Of a stretch of DNA of 26,230 nucleotides, positions 23,243-26,230 are shown piece after piece. Numbering within the stretch: the stretch's first letter is position 1; every line of letters begins with the position of its first letter. Source of the DNA: Treponema sp. (GTDB lineage: Bacteria > Spirochaetota > Spirochaetia > Treponematales > Treponemataceae); the NCBI GenBank assembly GCA_016292805.1, contig JAEDFM010000029.1:1-26230 (forward strand), written 5' to 3'. A model generated the notes under the pieces. That model searched no databases and was not told the DNA's origin. It saw only the letters and a list, made by a program, of their open reading frames with translations. A program made the position numbers and the translations under genes.

Positions 23243-23270
23243 ATTATACAATAAATGACTGGGATGTAAA
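23243..23270 (-). promoter_or_regulatory. trkA promoter abutting the start codon
   Basis: On the - strand TTTACA (23265-23270), 16 bp, and TATAAT (23243-23248) form a near-consensus sigma-70 promoter. The -10 box ends 7 bases before the trkA ATG, which predicts an mRNA with almost no leader. Confidence 0.7.
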
Positions 23271-23282
23271 ACTAACAAAAAT

Positions 23283-23309
23283 GGCCGGATACTATTTAAA
23301 TATCTGGCC
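23283..23309 (-). terminator. Terminator after the ECF S-component gene
   Basis: GGCCGGATA (23283-23291) pairs with TATCTGGCC (23301-23309), 9 pairs with one G-U. On the - strand the tail reads ATTTTTG. It lies 35 bp past the stop at 23345. Confidence 0.7.
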
Positions 23310-23344
23310 TTTACTCTTATATCTCGTATGCTTATTTCTAATTG

Positions 23345-23986
23345 TTATTCAGCAGATTCTTCTACTACACTTAATTTTGATTTGCGTGAACCGGCAATAA
23401 ATAAACCAGCATAAACTGCAGAACAAACAATTGTTGAAGCAAGAGCTTCAAAAAGTTCGCTTACAATACCAACTCCAACTATACCAAAGTAGCCAGCACC
23501 AGTCATTCCAAGGCTAGAAAGAGCTTCTTTCATTCCAGCTCCGTTGAAAATGAAGATACAGCCGTAAACCATTAATGTGTGAGCAAAAGTTGCAACAAAA
23601 CCTGTTACTGCAGCTGAAATTGTTTTAGGCATTTTTGGAATCATATTTAAAAGACGCCATAGGCCCCAGGCTACAACACCAAGAAGCATGCGTGGAAGTA
23701 CAGAACAAAGAGGATTAACAAATAATGGATCAAGAACGCCAGTTGGACTCATAGCAGCTTTAATCAAAGACATAAGTCCCATAACAAATCCAACAATAAT
23801 TCCTTCTGGAAGTCCACCCAAAGTTGCAGCAAGAATTACTGGAATAGGAAGAATAGTAATTGAAATTACAGGGCTAAATGAAATAAAGCCAAGATTTGTG
23901 AATGTAAGTACAATAACTAATGCACTGAATGCACCACATAATGCAAGACGTCTGTTGCGTGATAAAGATTTATAAGTATTATTCAT
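23345..23986 (-). CDS. ECF transporter S-component, probably pantothenate
   Basis: This 213-residue membrane protein has about six hydrophobic helices and the look of an ECF substrate-binding subunit: RLALCGAFSALVIVLTF in helix 1, then ILAATLGGLPEGIIVGFVMGLMSLI and a conserved-looking LPRMLLGVVAWG. The energising EcfA/EcfT subunits are not in the window, as expected for shared-module systems. The next gene upstream on the same strand, 56 bp away, is type III pantothenate kinase, so pantothenate is the likely substrate (PanT-like). That is an inference from position; folate, riboflavin or other vitamins remain possible. The start ATG is 13 bases after AAAGGA. Confidence 0.8.
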   Translation of the reverse strand: MNNTYKSLSRNRRLALCGAFSALVIVLTFTNLGFISFSPVISITILPIPVILAATLGGLPEGIIVGFVMGLMSLIKAAMSPTGVLDPLFVNPLCSVLPRMLLGVVAWGLWRLLNMIPKMPKTISAAVTGFVATFAHTLMVYGCIFIFNGAGMKEALSSLGMTGAGYFGIVGVGIVSELFEALASTIVCSAVYAGLFIAGSRKSKLSVVEESAE

Positions 23987-24042
23987 AGTTGTAAAAATTC
24001 CTTTAATTTTAATTTATTTAGAAGTTGTTGAAAGTATGAAAC

Positions 24043-24810
24043 CTAGTTCAAATCAATAGCGTGTTTTACACCAAGCAAAACCAATTCAGGAACAACCTGA
24101 TTAAAAAGATTGTAATCCGAGAAGATTTTAGAAAAACCACCTGTACCAAGAATAAATGTATCTTCGTTGTGGAAAATATTTTTTTGATACTGATAGCAGA
24201 TTTCTTTGATAGAACCAGCAGTTCCATAGTAGAGGCCTACCTGAATAGCTTCTGGAGTTGTAGAACCGTAAAGTCCTGCAGGTTTAGTAATTTCTACAGA
24301 AGGAAGTTTTGCAGTTCCAGTAGCAAGTGCATCTACTGAGATTTTTAAGCCAGGAAGAATTGACCCTCCAAGGAATTCACTTTCCTTAGAAACCAATTCA
24401 AGAGTTGTGGCAGTTCCCATATCAACAATAATGAGATTTTTTTGAGGATGTAAGCAAATTGCTCCCATTGCTGCAGCAATTAAGTCTGCACCAATTTCTT
24501 TAGGATTTGCATACTTTAATTTGAGTCCGGTTTTAATTCCGGCCTGAATAAAAAGTGGTTCGTTTTTCAGATATTTTGTACATGCTGCCGAAAGAGAATA
24601 ATTCATTGCTGGAACTACACTGCAAACACCAACACGAGAAATCTGATTGTAATCGTAACCATTTTCCTTAAGCACACTTCTGAAGAAAATACCAATTTCA
24701 TCAGAGCTTGAGTGGATATTTGTTTCTCGTCTGAACTGAAAAACAATTTTATCTCCATCAAAAAGCCCACAAGTTGTGGATGTGTTGCCTACGTCGATTG
24801 TAAGAATCAT
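24043..24810 (-). CDS. coaX: Type III pantothenate kinase
   Basis: This 255-residue kinase phosphorylates pantothenate, the first step of coenzyme A synthesis. Motifs fit CoaX: TIDVGNTSTTCGLF at the N-terminus (ATP-binding Asp), NPKEIGADLIAAAMG near 103 (pantothenate-binding and catalytic Asp), IVDMGTATTLE near 128 and GGSILPGL near 148, with LGTGGFS near 222. Length is normal for the family. A strong AGGAGG lies 13 bases before the ATG, rather far. It is followed by the ECF S-component gene, so import and activation of pantothenate appear linked. Confidence 0.94.
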   Translation of the reverse strand: MILTIDVGNTSTTCGLFDGDKIVFQFRRETNIHSSSDEIGIFFRSVLKENGYDYNQISRVGVCSVVPAMNYSLSAACTKYLKNEPLFIQAGIKTGLKLKYANPKEIGADLIAAAMGAICLHPQKNLIIVDMGTATTLELVSKESEFLGGSILPGLKISVDALATGTAKLPSVEITKPAGLYGSTTPEAIQVGLYYGTAGSIKEICYQYQKNIFHNEDTFILGTGGFSKIFSDYNLFNQVVPELVLLGVKHAIDLN

Positions 24811-24903
24811 AACGAGTACCTGTCCTCCTTTTTAGGATCAAGTCTTTTAGAAGAGCTTTTAATGCGATAACTTCGCGTAAGAATCAATTCCGGTGGGATA
24901 GAG

Positions 24904-24924
24904 CCATGAGATCCGTCCCCGTGG
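24904..24924. repeat. REP-like copy of the CCA-N-GGGGACGGATCTC-N-TGG core
   Basis: Read on the - strand this is CCA, C, GGGGACGGATCTC, A, TGG. It differs at 2 of 21 positions from the core of the 41-bp repeats at 37-159, at the other end of the window. It lies in the otherwise featureless gap between coaX and the RHS remnant (24811-25028), where I see no gene. Confidence 0.75.
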
Positions 24925-25028
24925 TAACTGTTCTTAAGTGGTAGAATAGACAATTTTTGAGAAAATGTCAAAGAAAGAGGAAGATGAGTATGTGATTTAG
25001 AAGTTTCTAATTTTTTACTGTACAGTTT

Positions 25029-25958
25029 TAATCAACAAGGGAGATAATTACAGACAGTAACGGAACAGTAGTATGGGAAGCAGAATATGAGGCATTCAGT
25101 TCTGTATTGAAGCAGAATTGTACAAAGGTATTTACAGCATCGTTTACAGGAAAGATTTATGATGCAGAAGCCGGAATGTATTACTTCAATGTATGCTGGT
25201 ATGACTCTGAATGGGCAGGTTTGCGACAGAAGACCCTGCACGCGATGGAATTGACTGGTATGCTTACTGTAATAATAATCCGGTGAAGTTTCTAGCTCCT
25301 ACAGGTATGTATACTTCTGAAGAACAGATTGAAGTTATGTTAAGTCCTTCAGATAAACAAATGGAATTTTAAAAATCTGAATATAATATTGAAAGAGATG
25401 CTTCTAATGAAATTCGTGGTGCAAAACAGCTGAAATGAGAGAACTTCGGTCATTAATGGATTTAGGTGGTCTTTTTGAAATTGATTCAGATTTTATGGAT
25501 AGTGATTTACGCTCTTTCTAAAATTTAAAAGAAGATGGAACAATGAACTATTCCTATGATGAGTTAAAAAACGGTGAAAAGAATGGTCTTATCTCGGAAG
25601 TTTGGAACACCAAAGAACTGCCAAAAATGGTGAATATAATCGTAAATTTACAAATAAAGATGGGCGAGAAGTAATATTTGGAAATGTTGGAAAAAATCAT
25701 TGGGAAATGGTTACTGGTACATCTGGAAACTCATTTTTAGATCAAGCTGCCTTCAATTATGGTTCTCCTAATTCATTACCATTTAGTAATCATGGCTTAT
25801 ATGATATGACTTCCTTTTTTAGAAAAATAGCTTACCAAGCCCTTGGTATTGGGGTGGTTATATGCCAAAAGTATAAAATAGACATAACCTTTTTTGCGTC
25901 ACCTATAAACGAAGAAAATACTAATTTCGAAAATTCTATTGGGGTATTGTATGAATAG
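25029..25958 (+). pseudogene. Decayed C-terminal end of an RHS-repeat protein
   Basis: Fragments in three frames join into one protein tail. From 25044: ITDSNGTVVWEAEYEAF, then FTGKIYDAEAGMYYFN, the RHS core pattern. Near 25220 the frame shifts and continues ATEDPARDGIDWYAYCNNNP to a TAA at 25370. A further shift near 25427 leads into AEMRELRSLMDLGGLFEID, with another TAA at 25519. After that come SYDELKNGEKNGLISEVWN and, after a shift near 25625, NGEYNRKFTNKDGREVIFG to 25958. The last part would be the variable effector or toxin tail; I do not recognise its class. RHS proteins deliver such tails to competitors. The 5' end is missing, and the whole is inactive. Confidence 0.82.
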
Positions 25959-26046
25959 AAATTTTATTGAAATTATTAAAACTCGAATGGCGCCAATATT
26001 ACAGCCCTCTCAATTGGAAATTCTTATATGGAAGAAATATTGGTAA
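25951..26046 (+). CDS. 31-residue ORF overlapping the RHS tail, unknown
   Basis: ATG at 25951 overlaps the end of the RHS tail by 8 bp, a spacing typical of a tail and its immunity partner. It reads MNRNFIEIIKTRMAPILQPS and ends at 26046 after IWKKYW. It is far too short for a complete protein, so it is probably the start of a truncated gene. The N-terminus loosely recalls small tyrosine-recombinase N-terminal helices, but this is only an impression. Confidence 0.25.
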   Translation: MNRNFIEIIKTRMAPILQPSQLEILIWKKYW

Positions 26047-26106
26047 AAACAGATAAAAGAAAGAAGTACATACAAAATCTGTCCATAAATACAAAATTTG
26101 GTCTTT

Positions 26107-26230
26107 GAACCATAGAAAACTTCTACAGTCTAATAATTCTATGGCTCTAACGCCACAATTATCTTCCCAAACAGGCCAATTCCTCCTTCCGAGCCATAGA
26201 AAACTGCAAACAACCAGCAATTCTATGGCT
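26107..26230. repeat. Two copies of a 40-bp inverted-repeat element
   Basis: Copy 1 is at 26107-26146 and copy 2 at 26191-26230, 84 bp apart. Both share a 15-base left end (GARCCATAGAAAACT) and an 11-base right end (ATTCTATGGCT) around a 14-base centre that differs. The ends are inverted repeats of each other (CCATAGAA/TTCTATGG), so each copy can fold. The 44 bp between the copies is flanked by the same arms. The second copy meets the window edge, so a longer array is possible. No long ORF on the + strand covers it. Confidence 0.8.

Noticed and set aside
25999..26220. 73-residue ORF on the - strand at the right end
   Set aside because: It reads across the inverted-repeat units, so its repeated FLW segments come from the repeats. 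I see no ribosome site or family match, though a cassette-borne gene cannot be fully excluded.
26107..26230. CRISPR array
   Set aside because: The centre of each 40-bp unit varies while its ends are conserved, and there are only two units. CRISPR repeats are constant throughout, and no cas gene is seen.

Overview
This window looks like chromosome of a gut- or rumen-type spirochaete close to Treponema. That is an inference. It rests on low-GC, A/T-ending codon use, a shikimate operon with an AroE-AroK fusion, a TrkH/TrkA potassium system, a type III pantothenate kinase beside an ECF S-component, a plant-glucan hydrolase set, and protein sequences of treponemal character. No rRNA, tRNA or CRISPR array was seen.

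Region 1 (1-6502) is an aromatic amino-acid operon on the + strand: aroC, an aroE-aroK fusion, aroQ, aroA, tyrA and a DAHP synthase. Only aroB is missing for a DAHP-to-chorismate route. The genes are tightly packed except where small repeats interrupt them: a 41-bp triple tandem repeat before aroC, a GC-rich insert before aroQ, a repeat that supplies the end of aroQ, and a highly structured leader before the DAHP synthase. A strong terminator closes the operon. The DNA word GGGGACAGACC recurs through the region, inside genes in all three reading frames and in intergenic hairpins.

Region 2 (6524-13500) is for beta-glucan use: a domain-swapped cytoplasmic GH3, an XRE regulator, a small unknown gene, a secreted GH5 endoglucanase, an AraC regulator and a cytoplasmic GH1. 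The secreted enzyme would cut polymer and the two cytoplasmic enzymes would finish imported oligosaccharides. No sugar transporter is present here.

Region 3 (13682-16746) holds central metabolism: an FMN alpha-hydroxy-acid oxidase-like gene overlapping phosphofructokinase on the - strand, and pyrF divergent on the + strand.

Region 4 (16793-20365) is a LolA-like / MMPL exporter / DUF3261-like lipoprotein operon, which resembles the lipid-export part of aryl-polyene-type clusters but has no synthesis genes beside it. Region 5 (20350-24810, - strand) holds trkA-trkH and coaX with a probable pantothenate ECF S-component.

Region 6 (24811-26230) is decayed accessory DNA: a REP-like copy, a broken RHS-protein C-terminus with several frameshifts and stops, a tiny ORF, and two copies of a 40-bp inverted-repeat element that run off the window edge.

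The most notable non-coding signals are the switch-like leader of the DAHP synthase, the dispersed GGGGACAGACC element, the paired operators around the XRE gene, four genes whose -10 box abuts the start codon (probable leaderless mRNAs), and the inverted-repeat pair at the right end.
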